The position numbers and the translations under genes were made by a program. Positions 1-9,004 of a DNA stretch of 64,000 bases are shown one piece after another. The notes beneath the pieces are model-generated. The model was given only the letters and a program-made list of their open reading frames with translations. It ran no database searches and was not told the DNA's origin. Position 1 is the first letter of the stretch. Each line of letters begins with the position of its first letter. The stretch is from Nocardioides szechwanensis. Its GTDB lineage: Bacteria > Actinomycetota > Actinomycetes > Propionibacteriales > Nocardioidaceae. The stretch lies in assembly GCF_900103935.1 (NCBI RefSeq), contig NZ_FNIC01000002.1, positions 124,001-188,000 of the forward strand, read 5' to 3'.

Positions 1-241
1 GCACCAGACGTCGTACGTCGGACTCGGTGCGCAGGACCGAGCGCGCGACGTCGTAGAGGCGCTGGAAGCGGAACCAGCCCTTCTCGTCCGCCGCGCTCAG
101 CTGCGGTGGCCACTCGGCACCCAGCGAGTCGGGCAGCACGATGCCGTCGCGCTCGGCGAGCTCAAGCAGGGTCGCGTGTCGCATCGACCCCGTGAAGTGC
201 AGGTGGAGGTGCGCCTTGGGCAGAGCGTGGAGGTCTCTCAC
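1..241 (-). CDS. add: Adenosine deaminase, N-terminal part (runs off window)
   Basis: Only the first 80 codons are inside the window; the gene continues past base 1. The product begins VRDLHALPKAHLHLHFTGSM, which carries the His-x-His metal-binding signature (HLH) found at the start of adenosine/AMP deaminases of the amidohydrolase superfamily. The family hydrolyses adenosine to inosine in purine salvage, using zinc. I chose the GTG at 241-239 because it directly abuts the stop codon of the upstream aminotransferase gene (244-242) and because the later ATG would delete the metal-binding motif. The contact with the upstream gene suggests co-transcription. The catalytic Glu and later His/Asp residues are outside the window, so activity cannot be judged. 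Confidence 0.85.
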   Translation of the reverse strand, partial: MRDLHALPKAHLHLHFTGSMRHATLLELAERDGIVLPDSLGAEWPPQLSAADEKGWFRFQRLYDVARSVLRTESDVRRLV

Positions 242-1486
242 TCAGGCGAAGAGCTTCTGCAGGCGGGTAACGCCCTCGACGAGGTCGTCGTCGCCGAGCG
301 CGTAGGAGAGCCGCAGGTAGCCGGGCGAGCCGAACGCCTCACCGGGGACCACGGCCACCTCCGCCTTGTCGAGGATGTAGGTGGCGAGGTCGGCGGACGT
401 CTCGATGAGCTGACCGTCGTGCTCCTTGCCCAGCAGGCCCTTCACGGACGGGTAGGCGTAGAACGCGCCCAGCGGCGTCGGGCAGATGACCCCGTCGATC
501 TCGTTGAGCATCGCCACGATGGTCTTGCGGCGCCGGTCGAAGGCGGTCTTCATCTCGTCGACGGCCGACAGGTCGCCCTCGAGCGCGGCGATCGCGGCCC
601 GCTGCGAGACGTTGGCGACGTTGGACGTGGCGTGCGACTGGAGGTTGGTCGCGGCCTTCACCAGGTCGGCGGGCCCGATCATCCAGCCCACCCGCCAGCC
701 GGTCATGGCGTAGGTCTTGGCGACACCGTTGACCACGACGCAGTTGTCCTGGAGGTAGGGGCACAGGACCGGCATCGAGCCGGTGTCGACCCCGTCGTAG
801 ACGAGGTGCTCGTAGATCTCGTCGGTGAGCACCCAGAGGTTGTGCTCCTCGACCCACTCGCCGATCGCCCGGATCTCGTCGGAGGTGTAGACCGCTCCGG
901 TGGGGTTGGACGGCGAGACGAACAGCAGCACCTTGGTGCTTTCGGTGCGCGCCGCCTCGAGCTGCTCGACGGTGACCTTGTAGTCCTGGGTCTCGTCGGC
1001 GAGCACCTCGACCGCCACGCCGCCGGCCAGCTGGATGGCCTCGGGATACGTCGTCCAGTACGGCGCCGGGACGATCACCTCGTCGCCGGGGTCGATCATG
1101 GCGGCGAACGCGGCGTAGATGGCCTGCTTGCCACCGTTGGTGACCAGCACCTGGGCCGGGGTGACCTCGAGGCCGCTGTCGCGCTTGGTCTTCGCGATGA
1201 TCGCCTTCTTGAGCTCCGGCAGGCCCCCGGCGGGGGTGTAGCGGTGGTTGCGCGGGTCGCGGCAGGCCTCGGCCGCCACGTCGACGATGTAGCCGGGCGT
1301 CGCGAAGTCGGGCTCGCCGGCACCGAAGCCGATCACCGGCCGGCCCTCGGCCTTGAGCGCCTTGGCCTTGGCGTCGACCTTGAGCGTGGCCGACTCGGCG
1401 ATGGCACCGATCCGGTGGGAGACCCGGCGGTCGCGCGGGTTGCTGGAGGAGGGCTGAGGTGCGGGCGCGTCTGACATGTCTGTCAT
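242..1486 (-). CDS. aspC: Pyridoxal-phosphate aspartate aminotransferase (class I)
   Basis: A fold-type I aminotransferase of the AspAT Ib type, transferring the amino group between aspartate and 2-oxoglutarate in the cytoplasm. Visible family marks are the N-terminal [12 protein letters not shown] segment, NGGKQAIY in the cofactor region, [23 protein letters not shown], and the PLP lysine motif [16 protein letters not shown], with a C-terminal Arg in GYLRLSYA for the substrate carboxylate. About 414 residues, close to the family norm of about 400. The frame is open back to a GTG at 1504, but ATG 1486 (or ATG 1477) gives a better N terminus; none has a convincing ribosome-binding site. The adenosine deaminase gene follows without a gap. 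Specificity for aspartate is by family resemblance; a broader aromatic or prephenate aminotransferase remains possible. Confidence 0.9.
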   Translation of the reverse strand: MTDMSDAPAPQPSSSNPRDRRVSHRIGAIAESATLKVDAKAKALKAEGRPVIGFGAGEPDFATPGYIVDVAAEACRDPRNHRYTPAGGLPELKKAIIAKTKRDSGLEVTPAQVLVTNGGKQAIYAAFAAMIDPGDEVIVPAPYWTTYPEAIQLAGGVAVEVLADETQDYKVTVEQLEAARTESTKVLLFVSPSNPTGAVYTSDEIRAIGEWVEEHNLWVLTDEIYEHLVYDGVDTGSMPVLCPYLQDNCVVVNGVAKTYAMTGWRVGWMIGPADLVKAATNLQSHATSNVANVSQRAAIAALEGDLSAVDEMKTAFDRRRKTIVAMLNEIDGVICPTPLGAFYAYPSVKGLLGKEHDGQLIETSADLATYILDKAEVAVVPGEAFGSPGYLRLSYALGDDDLVEGVTRLQKLFA

Positions 1487-1552
1487 CGTAGAGGCGTCGC
1501 CCACCGGGTCTCACCCGAGATACGGCGCGATCGGGCGGTGGCCCGGAGGCGT

Positions 1553-1583
1553 TTGGACGTGGCCTTCGGCTTCCCCGTAGACT
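1553..1583 (+). promoter_or_regulatory. Possible promoter of tRNA-Trp
   Basis: TTGGAC and TAGACT are separated by 19 bases, and the predicted start lies about 60 bases before the tRNA. The spacer is longer than the ideal 17-18, so this is only a candidate. Nothing else is recognisable in the 166 bases between the aminotransferase start and the tRNA. Confidence 0.35.
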
Positions 1584-1652
1584 CCACGTTTGGTGGTTTC
1601 CACATGCTTTCGCGCGCCCGCACCTCAGGTGGCGCGAGGTGGGAGCTCACGG

Positions 1653-1725
1653 AGGGCACTAGCTCAACTGGCAGAGCATCGGTCTCCAAAACCGAAGGTT
1701 GGGGGTTCAAGTCCCTCGTGCCCTG
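1653..1725 (+). tRNA. trnW: tRNA-Trp (CCA anticodon)
   Basis: The sequence folds as a cloverleaf: acceptor AGGGCAC paired with GTGCCCT, D stem GCTC/GAGC, anticodon stem TCGGT/ACCGA around CTCCAAA with anticodon CCA at 1686-1688, variable AGGTT, and T arm with TTCAAGT. Discriminator base is G at 1725. The 3' CCA is not encoded (GCA follows). tRNA-Trp directly ahead of secE-nusG is a recurrent actinobacterial arrangement, which supports the call. Confidence 0.96.
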
Positions 1726-1809
1726 CAGAACCCGCATTTGCAGTGACAGGCAGCATCAGCAGCACGACAGGTCGACCTAGGCCTGCATGACGAAGGAGAG
1801 GTGAGGGCG

Positions 1810-2058
1810 GTGTCGGACAGCAAGGCAGTCGGCGGTTCCCGCGACAGCAAGGCCCCGAAGCGCACCAGCCTTCCGACGTTCTACCGGCAGGTCGTCGCAG
1901 AGCTGCGCAAGGTCGTCTACCCGACCCAGGAGCAGCTGATCACCTACTTCATCGTGGTGATGACGTTCGTGATCGTGATGATGGCTCTGATCGCGGCCCT
2001 CGACCTCGGGCTCGGCAAGCTCGCCTTCGCCGTGTTCACCGGCGGGGACGACATCTGA
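1810..2058 (+). CDS. secE: Preprotein translocase subunit SecE
   Basis: Small essential subunit of the SecYEG channel, which clamps SecY in the membrane. About 82 residues with a basic N terminus, the conserved amphipathic segment [20 protein letters not shown], and a single transmembrane helix ([20 protein letters not shown]). Length and layout are typical of the single-helix actinobacterial SecE. GTG 1810 is preferred to GTG 1801 because the GGAG core at 1795-1798 is too close to the latter. The nusG gene follows after 74 bases, the usual secE-nusG pair. Confidence 0.96.
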   Translation: MSDSKAVGGSRDSKAPKRTSLPTFYRQVVAELRKVVYPTQEQLITYFIVVMTFVIVMMALIAALDLGLGKLAFAVFTGGDDI

Positions 2059-2132
2059 CCCGGCCGTCGCAGCCGCGGCGGCAGCAGGACGAGCCAAGAG
2101 CACAACCAACGCACAAGGTGATGGAGCAACAC

Positions 2133-3062
2133 GTGTCGGAGCAGTACGAGCAGGTCGAGACCGAGGAGACGCCGCAGGCGGCGGACGCCGAGGTGACCCC
2201 GGAGACGGACGAGGCGACCGCGCCGGATGCTGTCGAGGACGCTTCGGACGTCGAGGCGGCCGACGACGCCGACGAGGCGCCCGCGGACGACACCGACGCC
2301 GACGACGCTGTGGTCGACGACGCTGTGGCCGAGACCGACTCCGACGACTCCGACGACACCGAGGACTCCGCGGACTCCGGCGACCCCGCCGACGAGAGTG
2401 CCGACGAGAGCGCCGACGAGGACGAGGACGCCGAGGTCGACCCGCTCGAGGCCTTCCGCGAGGAGCTGTGGGCCAAGCCGGGTGACTGGTACGTGGTCCA
2501 CACCTACTCCGGCATGGAGAACCGGGTGAAGTCCAACCTGGAGAACCGCATCATCTCCTTGAACATGGAGGACTACATCCACGAGATCGTGGTCCCCATC
2601 GAGGACGTCGTCGAGATCAAGAACGGCCAGCGCCGCACCCGCACCAAGCCCGCGCTCCCCGGCTACGTCCTGGTCCGCATGGACCTCACCGACGAGTCCT
2701 GGTCGGCGGTTCGCCACACCCCTTCGGTGACCGGCTTCGTCGGCCACAGCCACCAGCCCGTCCCGCTGAGCATGGCCGAGGTCGAGAACATGCTCGCGCC
2801 GAGCGTCATCGCCAAGGCCGAGGCCGAGGCCGTTGCCGCAGGCACGCCCACCAAGGGTGGCTCCACGACCGCCAAGAAGCAGATCGAGGTCGCCGACTTC
2901 GACATCTCCGACTCGGTGATGGTCGTCGACGGACCGTTCGCCACGCTGCACGCGACGATCACCGAGATCAACGCCGAGGCGCAGCGGGTCAAGGCCCTCG
3001 TCGAGATCTTCGGCCGGGAGACCCCGGTCGAGCTGAGCTTCAGCCAGATCCAGAAGGTCTGA
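2133..3062 (+). CDS. nusG: Transcription termination/antitermination protein NusG with acidic extension
   Basis: NusG binds the RNA polymerase clamp and links it to Rho or to the ribosome. The conserved part starts near residue 119 ([15 protein letters not shown], the NGN domain, including PGYVLVRM and GFVG) and ends with a KOW domain ([36 protein letters not shown]). Ahead of it is an unusual stretch of about 105 residues that is almost entirely Asp, Glu, Ala, Thr and Ser. GTG 2133 is chosen because GGAG lies six bases upstream; GTG 2118 and ATG 2121 are in frame but poorly supported. An insertion is also present between NGN and KOW ([19 protein letters not shown]). Core function is certain; the role of the acidic tail is unknown. 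Confidence 0.96.
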   Translation: MSEQYEQVETEETPQAADAEVTPETDEATAPDAVEDASDVEAADDADEAPADDTDADDAVVDDAVAETDSDDSDDTEDSADSGDPADESADESADEDEDAEVDPLEAFREELWAKPGDWYVVHTYSGMENRVKSNLENRIISLNMEDYIHEIVVPIEDVVEIKNGQRRTRTKPALPGYVLVRMDLTDESWSAVRHTPSVTGFVGHSHQPVPLSMAEVENMLAPSVIAKAEAEAVAAGTPTKGGSTTAKKQIEVADFDISDSVMVVDGPFATLHATITEINAEAQRVKALVEIFGRETPVELSFSQIQKV

Positions 3063-3156
3063 GCAGACAGAGCAACAGCAAGCCAGACCAGCTGAGCCCG
3101 ATTTCACCTTCCGCGCGATACGCGGAAGAATGGCCCGGTTGCTCAGCAACAGATCA

Positions 3157-3191
3157 GTGGCAGGGGGTTTCCGCCCCCGTCATGACCACAC
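3157..3191 (+). promoter_or_regulatory. Candidate L1-type RNA hairpin upstream of rplK
   Basis: GTGG (3157-3160) pairs with CCAC (3186-3189) and GGGGG (3163-3167) pairs with CCCCC (3174-3178). The two helices are separated by CA on the 5' side and GTCATGA on the 3' side. The same architecture with a different upper helix recurs before rplA. The 23S site of ribosomal protein L1 has a similar lower GUGG/CCAC helix with a GUGA-containing loop, so autogenous control by L1 is inferred. A separate 8-bp hairpin (CTTCCGCG/CGCGGAAG) lies just upstream, around 3107-3127. Confidence 0.5.
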
Positions 3192-3209
3192 GAAGAGAAA
3201 GAACAACGA

Positions 3210-3638
3210 ATGCCTCCCAAGAAGAAGATCGCCGCACTGGTCAAGGTGCAGCTGCAGGCCGGCGCCGCGACGCCCGCCCCGCCCGTCGGAACCGCGCTGG
3301 GCCCGCACGGCGTCAACATCATGGACTTCTGCAAGGCGTACAACGCCCAGACCGAGGCCATGCGCGGCAACGTGATCCCCGTCGAGATCACGATCTACGA
3401 GGACCGCTCCTTCACCTTCATCACGAAGACGCCTCCGGCCGCCGAGCTGATCAAGAAGGCCGCCGGCCTCAAGAAGGGCTCCGGCGTCCCGCACAAGGAG
3501 AAGGTCGGCAAGCTCACCAAGGACCAGATCCGTGAGATCGCCACGACCAAGCTCCCCGACCTCAACGCCAACGACGTCGAGGCCGCGATGAAGATCGTCG
3601 AGGGGACTGCCCGCTCCATGGGCGTCACCACCGACTGA
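3210..3638 (+). CDS. rplK: 50S ribosomal protein L11
   Basis: L11 forms the GTPase-associated stalk base of the large subunit with helices 43-44 of 23S rRNA. The 142-residue product has the N-terminal [17 protein letters not shown], the flexible [16 protein letters not shown] region that thiopeptide antibiotics contact, and the C-terminal RNA-binding domain ([24 protein letters not shown]). Length is standard. The start is ATG 3210; the purine-rich leader AAGAGAAAGAA serves as a weak ribosome-binding site. rplA follows after 92 bases that hold a second L1-type hairpin. Confidence 0.98.
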   Translation: MPPKKKIAALVKVQLQAGAATPAPPVGTALGPHGVNIMDFCKAYNAQTEAMRGNVIPVEITIYEDRSFTFITKTPPAAELIKKAAGLKKGSGVPHKEKVGKLTKDQIREIATTKLPDLNANDVEAAMKIVEGTARSMGVTTD

Positions 3639-3674
3639 CCGCCGATCCCGGCACCACTGCACCAACCGAAATAC

Positions 3675-3707
3675 GTGGCAGGGCCGCGCTGGCCCACGTG
3701 ACCACAC
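3675..3707 (+). promoter_or_regulatory. Candidate L1-type RNA hairpin upstream of rplA
   Basis: GTGG (3675-3678) pairs with CCAC (3702-3705); the upper helix is GGGCC (3681-3685) with GGCCC (3691-3695). CA and ACGTGA form the internal loop. Compared with the copy before rplK, the upper helix has changed in a compensatory way while GTGGCA and TGACCACAC are kept, which points to selection on RNA structure. Confidence 0.5.
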
Positions 3708-3730
3708 CTGGATAGAGAAGAGAACCAGAT

Positions 3731-4450
<720 letters not shown>

Positions 4451-4476
4451 GCGCCGCCTCTCCCACAGCCTCACCG

Positions 4477-4512
4477 CGAAGGCCCGTCTCCCGTCAGGGG
4501 GGCGGGCCTTCG
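4477..4512 (+). terminator. Terminator after rplA
   Basis: CGAAGGCCCGTCTCCC and GGGGGGCGGGCCTTCG pair through 16 positions (with G-T pairs) around the loop GTCA. No clear T-run follows, as is common in high-GC actinobacteria. Confidence 0.8.
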
Positions 4513-4534
4513 TGCTTCTGGGAGGCTGGGCGAC

Positions 4535-5482
4535 ATGCGCTGCGTGATCCTCGACGACTACCAGCAGGTCGCGACGTCGTACGCCGACTGGTCACTGCTC
4601 GACGGGGCCGAGGTGACGTCGGTGAGCGAGCACCTGGAGGGGGAGACCCTGGTCGACGCCCTGGCCGGCGCCGCGGTCGTCATCGTGATGCGCGAGCGGA
4701 CCCCGGTCACGAGTGCGCTGCTCGACCGGCTTCCGGAGCTGCGGCTGGTCGTGACCAGTGGGATGCGCAACGCCGCCATCGACCTCGACGCCTGCCGGGA
4801 GCGCGGCATCGCCGTCTGCGGTACGACGAGCCGCTCGACGCCGCCGGTCGAGCTGACCTGGGCGCTGGTCCTGGGGCTGGTGCGCCACCTGGGCGCCGAG
4901 TCCACGGCGTTCCGGGAGGGCGGTCCCTGGCAGAGCACGGTCGGCGTGGACCTGGCCGGCGCGACGCTCGGCGTGGTCGGGCTCGGCAAGATCGGGCGCC
5001 GGGTGGCCGACATCGGCAGGGCGTTCGGCATGGAGGTGCTCGGTTGGAGCCCCCACCTGACCGACGAGCGCGCGGCCGAGGCCGGCGCGCGCAGGGCGGG
5101 CAGCCTCGCGGAGCTGATGGCCGCCGCCGACGTGGTGACGCTCCACCTCGTGCTGTCCGACAGCACCCGCGGCCTGGTCGGTGCGCCCGAGCTCGCGGCC
5201 ATGCGCCCGTCGGCGTACCTCGTCAACACCTCGCGCGCGGGTCTCGTCGACACCGACGCGCTGCTGGACGCTCTCCGCGCGGGCCGGATCGCGGGAGCCG
5301 GGCTCGACGTGTTCGACGAGGAACCGCTGCCGACCGACCACCCGCTGCGGTCGCTGCCCCAGGTACTCGCCACGCCCCACCTCGGCTACGTGACCGCCGC
5401 CAACTACCGGACCTACTTCGCCGAGGCGGTCGAGGACGTCGCCGCGTGGCTGGCCGGCACGCCCACCCGGCTGCTCACCTGA
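4535..5482 (+). CDS. D-2-hydroxyacid dehydrogenase (NAD-dependent)
   Basis: A 315-residue member of the D-isomer-specific 2-hydroxyacid dehydrogenase family (phosphoglycerate/formate dehydrogenase superfamily), which interconverts 2-hydroxy acids and 2-oxo acids with NAD(P). The Rossmann motif GVVGLGKIGRRVADIG, the LVNTSRAGLVD strand carrying the substrate Arg, DVFDEEPLP with the catalytic Glu, and ATPHLGY with the catalytic His are all present. GGGAGG eight bases before ATG 4535 is a good ribosome-binding site. It sits between the terminator of rplK-rplA and the leader of rplJ-rplL, a position that normally holds no metabolic gene. The actual substrate cannot be told from the sequence; there is no ACT domain, so it is not SerA. 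Confidence 0.9.
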   Translation: MRCVILDDYQQVATSYADWSLLDGAEVTSVSEHLEGETLVDALAGAAVVIVMRERTPVTSALLDRLPELRLVVTSGMRNAAIDLDACRERGIAVCGTTSRSTPPVELTWALVLGLVRHLGAESTAFREGGPWQSTVGVDLAGATLGVVGLGKIGRRVADIGRAFGMEVLGWSPHLTDERAAEAGARRAGSLAELMAAADVVTLHLVLSDSTRGLVGAPELAAMRPSAYLVNTSRAGLVDTDALLDALRAGRIAGAGLDVFDEEPLPTDHPLRSLPQVLATPHLGYVTAANYRTYFAEAVEDVAAWLAGTPTRLLT

Positions 5483-5529
5483 CCCGATTTGGCGCCCGCC
5501 TCGCACCGCCGTACAGTTCGTACCTGAAT

Positions 5530-5641
5530 CCAGAGACCGCCGGTTGTCCGGCTGCATCAGCAGCCAGACCGAAGGTGCCGCAGAGATGCGGACGGCCCGC
5601 GCAGGTGACAGAGCAAGACCCCACGGCCCGCCGTGAAGTCC
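5530..5641 (+). promoter_or_regulatory. Candidate L10 leader RNA of rplJ-rplL
   Basis: The 237 bases between the dehydrogenase and rplJ are structured and contain segments such as GTGCCGCAGAGATGCGGAC and CGCAGGTGACAGAGC that resemble the known L10-binding leader of bacterial rplJ operons. L10(L12)4 is known to bind such leaders and repress. The call rests on position and resemblance; a covariance-model search would decide it. Confidence 0.45.
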
Positions 5642-5669
5642 ACGCCCTGAGCATCTGTGCTCGGGGCGT
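5642..5669 (+). terminator. Attenuator hairpin in the rplJ leader
   Basis: ACGCCCTGAGCA (5642-5653) pairs with TGCTCGGGGCGT (5658-5669), twelve base pairs with one G-T, around TCTG, and is followed by TTCGTCATTT. It lies after the L10-leader-like RNA and 50 bases before rplJ, the place expected for a regulated transcription terminator. Confidence 0.6.
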
Positions 5670-5719
5670 TCGTCATTTCGACGGACCGGGCGTCGGTCTC
5701 CCAGTCCGGAAGGAGACCC

Positions 5720-6439
5720 ATGGCGCGGGCAGACAGGGAAGCCGCCGTCGCGGAGATCGTTGACTCGTTCAACGACGCCGCTGGTGCCGTGCTGACCGAG
5801 TACCGCGGTCTCACCGTCAAGGAGCTGCAGAACCTTCGCCGCTCCCTCGGTGAGAACGCCAACTACGCCGTGGTCAAGAACACGCTGGCCAAGATCGCCG
5901 CCAACCAGGTGGGCATCTCCGGCTTCGACGACCTGCTGACCGGCCCGACCGCGATCGCCTTCATCAAGGGCGACGTCGTCGAGGCGGCCAAGGGTCTGCG
6001 TGACTTTGCCAAGGCCAACCCCACCCTGGTCATCAAGGGTGGAGTCCTGGACGGCAACATCCTCGACGCGAACGAGATCGCCAAGCTGGCCGATCTCGAG
6101 TCGCGCGAGGTGCTCCTGGGCAAGCTTGCGGGCGCGATGCTCGCTTCGCTCAGCCAGGCCGTCTACCTGCTCAACGCCCCCCTCGCCCAGGCTGCCCGGC
6201 TCGCCGGTGCACTCCAGGCGAAGGCCGAGCAGGACCCCTCGATCCTCGCAGGTGGTGCTGGCACGCCAGTCGCCGCCGAGGAGGCTCCCGCGGCAGAGGC
6301 TGACGCCCCGGCCGAGGAGGCCCCCGCTGACGAGACCGAGGCCGCTGGCGACGAGACCCCCGAGGCTGCTGACGCAGTCGAGGAGGCCCCCGTTGCCGAG
6401 GCCGAGACCTCTGAAGAGGGCGAAGCCACCGAGGCCTGA
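5720..6439 (+). CDS. rplJ: 50S ribosomal protein L10 with acidic C-terminal tail
   Basis: L10 anchors the L7/L12 dimers to the ribosomal stalk. The first 175 or so residues are ordinary L10: [55 protein letters not shown] and the C-terminal helix [20 protein letters not shown] that binds L12. After it comes an atypical tail of about 60 residues made of Ala, Glu, Pro, Asp and Thr. GGAAGGAG seven bases before ATG 5720 fixes the start. The 239 residues compare with 165-180 in most bacteria. The stalk function is certain, the tail's role is not. Confidence 0.97.
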   Translation: MARADREAAVAEIVDSFNDAAGAVLTEYRGLTVKELQNLRRSLGENANYAVVKNTLAKIAANQVGISGFDDLLTGPTAIAFIKGDVVEAAKGLRDFAKANPTLVIKGGVLDGNILDANEIAKLADLESREVLLGKLAGAMLASLSQAVYLLNAPLAQAARLAGALQAKAEQDPSILAGGAGTPVAAEEAPAAEADAPAEEAPADETEAAGDETPEAADAVEEAPVAEAETSEEGEATEA

Positions 6440-6520
6440 TCCAGGCCCTCGGTTACCCACCACCTGAAACCAGGTCCGCCGCCAACCACGGCGGGCCACC
6501 GAATGGAAGGAACCGCCACC

Positions 6521-6910
6521 ATGGCGAAGCTCAGCACTGACGAGCTGCTCGACGCGTTCAAGGAAATGACCCTCATCGAGCTCTCCGAGTTCGTGAAGCA
6601 GTTCGAGGAGACGTTCGGCGTCACCGCTGCTGCCCCCGTCGCGGTTGCTGCCGCCCCTGCTGCCGGCGGCGCCGGCGGTGGCGAGGAGGCCGCTGCCCAG
6701 GACGAGTTCGACGTCATCCTCGAGGCTGCCGGCGACAAGAAGATCAACGTCATCAAGGAGGTGCGCGCCCTGACCTCCCTCGGCCTGAAGGAGGCCAAGG
6801 AGCTGGTCGAGGCCGCGCCGAAGGCTGTCGTCGAGAAGGTCGACAAGGCCACCGCGGAGAAGGCCAAGGAGGCCCTCGAGGGCGCCGGGGCCACCGTCAC
6901 CCTCAAGTGA
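6521..6910 (+). CDS. rplL: 50S ribosomal protein L7/L12
   Basis: The 129-residue stalk protein recruits translational GTPases. It shows the N-terminal dimerisation domain ([20 protein letters not shown]), an Ala/Gly-rich hinge ([18 protein letters not shown]) and the globular C-terminal domain ([32 protein letters not shown] segment, GAGATVTLK). ATG 6521 is used because GGAAGG lies ten bases upstream and the earlier ATG 6503 falls inside that leader. It follows rplJ by 81 bases, and an 18-bp hairpin terminator follows the stop. Confidence 0.98.
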   Translation: MAKLSTDELLDAFKEMTLIELSEFVKQFEETFGVTAAAPVAVAAAPAAGGAGGGEEAAAQDEFDVILEAAGDKKINVIKEVRALTSLGLKEAKELVEAAPKAVVEKVDKATAEKAKEALEGAGATVTLK

Positions 6911-6962
6911 CCCGCCCGCTCGCCGGAGGCTGACACCAGCTCCGACGGGCACCTGTTCTGCC

Positions 6963-7002
6963 GCTGTGGGCGGCCACCTCGCGAGAGGTGGCCGCCCACA
7001 GC
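6963..7002 (+). terminator. Strong terminator after rplL
   Basis: GCTGTGGGCGGCCACCTC (6963-6980) and GAGGTGGCCGCCCACAGC (6985-7002) form a perfect 18-bp stem closed by the GNRA tetraloop GCGA. It separates ribosomal protein transcription from the mce operon. Confidence 0.9.
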
Positions 7003-7081
7003 TGTGTCCGGGGACGCCGCGTTCGATCCGGCCGCCGGGAGTAGTCACCCCCACTTAGGGTTCGTGAATAAGTTTGTGCAG

Positions 7082-7096
7082 GTGACGTGCCGTCAC
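7082..7096 (+). promoter_or_regulatory. Inverted repeat GTGACG-N3-CGTCAC ahead of the mce operon
   Basis: A perfect six-base inverted repeat with a three-base spacer, typical of a dimeric regulator's site. It lies about 150 bases before the ATPase start in the 244-base gap that must hold the mce promoter. The binding protein is unknown. Confidence 0.4.
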
Positions 7097-7154
7097 GCGT
7101 TGATCTCGGAACCTGTCCCGGTCGTGACGGGGAGCACAAAGCCGCGTAACCTCG

Positions 7155-7180
7155 CGCCGGTAACACCGTTGTTACTGGCG
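7155..7180 (+). promoter_or_regulatory. 26-bp inverted repeat, probable mce operator
   Basis: CGCCGGTAACA and TGTTACTGGCG are inverted repeats of eleven bases with one mismatch, separated by CCGT, and lie 67 bases before the start of the ATPase gene. The core is AACACCGTTGTT. Actinobacterial mce operons are often repressed by TetR or GntR family lipid-responsive regulators, so an operator role is inferred. Confidence 0.55.
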
Positions 7181-7246
7181 AGTGCGAAGTGTGCGCCGCA
7201 ACGTTCGCACGCGGCCGATGGGTCGGGTCGAGGGGAGAGAGATGAC

Positions 7247-8200
7247 ATGGGCGTAGAGATCAAGGTCGACGACCTGAGCAAGTCCTTCGGCAAGCAGCTC
7301 ATCTGGGGTGACGTCTCGCTGACCATCCCGGCCGGAGAGATCTGCGTGATGCTGGGCCCCTCGGGCACCGGCAAGTCGGTCTTCCTCAAGACCCTGATCG
7401 GGCTGCTCAAGCCGGACAAGGGCTCCATCCTCATCGAGGGCACCGACATCGCGAGCTGCTCCGAGAAGGAGCTCTACGAGATCCGCAAGCTGTTCGGCGT
7501 GCTGTTCCAGGACGGCGCCATGTTCGGCTCGATGAACCTCTACGACAACGTCGCCTTCCCGCTGCGCGAGCACACCAAGAAGTCCGAGTCCGAGATCCGC
7601 GACATCGTCATGGAGAAGATGGACCTCGTCGGTCTCCTCGGTGCCGAGGACAAGCTGCCCGGTGAGATCTCCGGCGGCATGCGCAAGCGCGCGGGCCTCG
7701 CCCGTGCCCTGGTCCTCGACCCCGAGATCGTGCTCTTCGACGAGCCCGACTCCGGTCTCGACCCCGTGCGCACGTCGTTCCTCAACCAGCTGATCATCGA
7801 CCTCAACGCCCAGATCGACGCGACGTTCCTGATCGTGACCCACGACGTCAACACGGCCCGCACGGTGCCCGACAACATCGGGCTGCTCTACCACCGGCAC
7901 CTGGCCATGTTCGGCCCGCGCGAGATGCTGCTGTCCTCCGAGGAGCCAGTGGTCCGCCAGTTCCTCAACGCCCAGCGCGTCGGCCCCATCGGCATGTCCG
8001 AGGAGAAGGACGCCGACGAGCTCGAGGCGGAGAAGGGCCAGGAGCTGCCACCGCTTCCGCCGATCCCTCTCCAGCAGGAGCCGTCCAACGGCATCCCGCG
8101 GCGCAGCCAGCGTGAGCCCGGGGTCTGGTGCCGCGAGAACGGCATCACCCCTCCTCCTGGCTCTTTCCAGGAGAACATGAACATGACCATCGGAAGCTGA
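7247..8200 (+). CDS. mceG: Mce lipid-import ABC transporter ATPase (MceG/Mkl-like)
   Basis: Cytoplasmic ATPase that powers a Mce/MlaE-type lipid importer. Walker A is GPSGTGKS (residues 37-44), the signature is EISGGMRKRAGLARAL, Walker B is IVLFDEPDSGLDP, and the switch His is in IVTHDVN. The motifs match the MlaF/Mkl branch. A Pro- and Glu-rich C-terminal extension of about 60 residues follows, as in Mkl-type proteins. ATG 7247 has GGGGAGAG upstream; the open frame further 5' overlaps the terminator and operator and is not coding. In mycobacteria the equivalent gene mkl sits alone between rplL and rpoB; here it heads the whole operon at the same place. Confidence 0.95.
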   Translation: MGVEIKVDDLSKSFGKQLIWGDVSLTIPAGEICVMLGPSGTGKSVFLKTLIGLLKPDKGSILIEGTDIASCSEKELYEIRKLFGVLFQDGAMFGSMNLYDNVAFPLREHTKKSESEIRDIVMEKMDLVGLLGAEDKLPGEISGGMRKRAGLARALVLDPEIVLFDEPDSGLDPVRTSFLNQLIIDLNAQIDATFLIVTHDVNTARTVPDNIGLLYHRHLAMFGPREMLLSSEEPVVRQFLNAQRVGPIGMSEEKDADELEAEKGQELPPLPPIPLQQEPSNGIPRRSQREPGVWCRENGITPPPGSFQENMNMTIGS

Positions 8201-8217
8201 CGGGGGGCACGACTCTC

Positions 8218-9000
8218 TTGGCATCCACTGCGACGCGGGTTCTCGCCCCCGTCGGCACCGCAGGCAAGCTCTTCGCCTTCGGTCTCGACGTCGGGCGGGC
8301 CCTCTTCAGGCGACCATTCCAGCTGCGGGAGTTCCTGCAGCAGGCCTGGTTCATCGCGTCCGTCACCATCATTCCGACGGCGCTGGTGGCCATCCCGTTC
8401 GGCGCGGTCATCGCGCTTCAGGTGGGCGGGCTGATCAAGCAGTTCGGGGCGCAGTCGTTCACGGGCTCGGCCTCGGTGCTGGCGGTGGTCCAGCAAGCAG
8501 GCCCGATCGCGACCGCCCTGCTGATCGCGGGTGCCGGTGGGTCCGCGATCGCCGCCGACCTCGGCGCGCGCAAGATCCGTGAAGAGCTCGACGCCATGAT
8601 GGTGCTCGGCATCGACCCGATCCAGCGCCTGGTCGTCCCGCGGGTGCTCGCCTGCATGCTGGTCGCCTTCTTCCTCAACGGCATGGTCAGCGTCGTCGGG
8701 GTGTCGGGCGGCTACGTGTTCAACGTGATGCTCCAGGACGGCACCCCGGGCTCCTACCTCGCCAGCTTCACCGCGCTCGCCCAGCTCCCGGACCTGTGGG
8801 TCGGGCTGCTCAAGGCGATCGTCTTCGGTTTCATCGCTGCGATCGTGGCCTGCTACAAGGGCATGAACGCCGGCGGCGGCCCCAAGGGCGTCGGTGACGC
8901 GGTCAACGAGTCCGTGGTCATCACCTTCCTGATGCTCTTCGTCGTCAACTTCGTGATGAGCACCATCTACCTCCAAGTCGTCCCACCGAAGACGGGTTGA
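8218..9000 (+). CDS. yrbEA: YrbE/MlaE-family permease, first subunit
   Basis: Integral membrane permease of about 260 residues that pairs with the second YrbE protein in the Mce lipid importer. It has the MlaE family region SFTGSASVLAVVQQAGPIA, a conserved GARKIREELDAMMVLGIDP coupling segment, and five or so hydrophobic segments. TTG 8218 is taken as start because GGGGGG lies ten bases upstream and 17 bases follow the ATPase stop; the longer frame overlaps the ATPase gene. Tight spacing with both neighbours marks an operon. Confidence 0.93.
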   Translation: MASTATRVLAPVGTAGKLFAFGLDVGRALFRRPFQLREFLQQAWFIASVTIIPTALVAIPFGAVIALQVGGLIKQFGAQSFTGSASVLAVVQQAGPIATALLIAGAGGSAIAADLGARKIREELDAMMVLGIDPIQRLVVPRVLACMLVAFFLNGMVSVVGVSGGYVFNVMLQDGTPGSYLASFTALAQLPDLWVGLLKAIVFGFIAAIVACYKGMNAGGGPKGVGDAVNESVVITFLMLFVVNFVMSTIYLQVVPPKTG

Positions 9001-9004
9001 CGAC

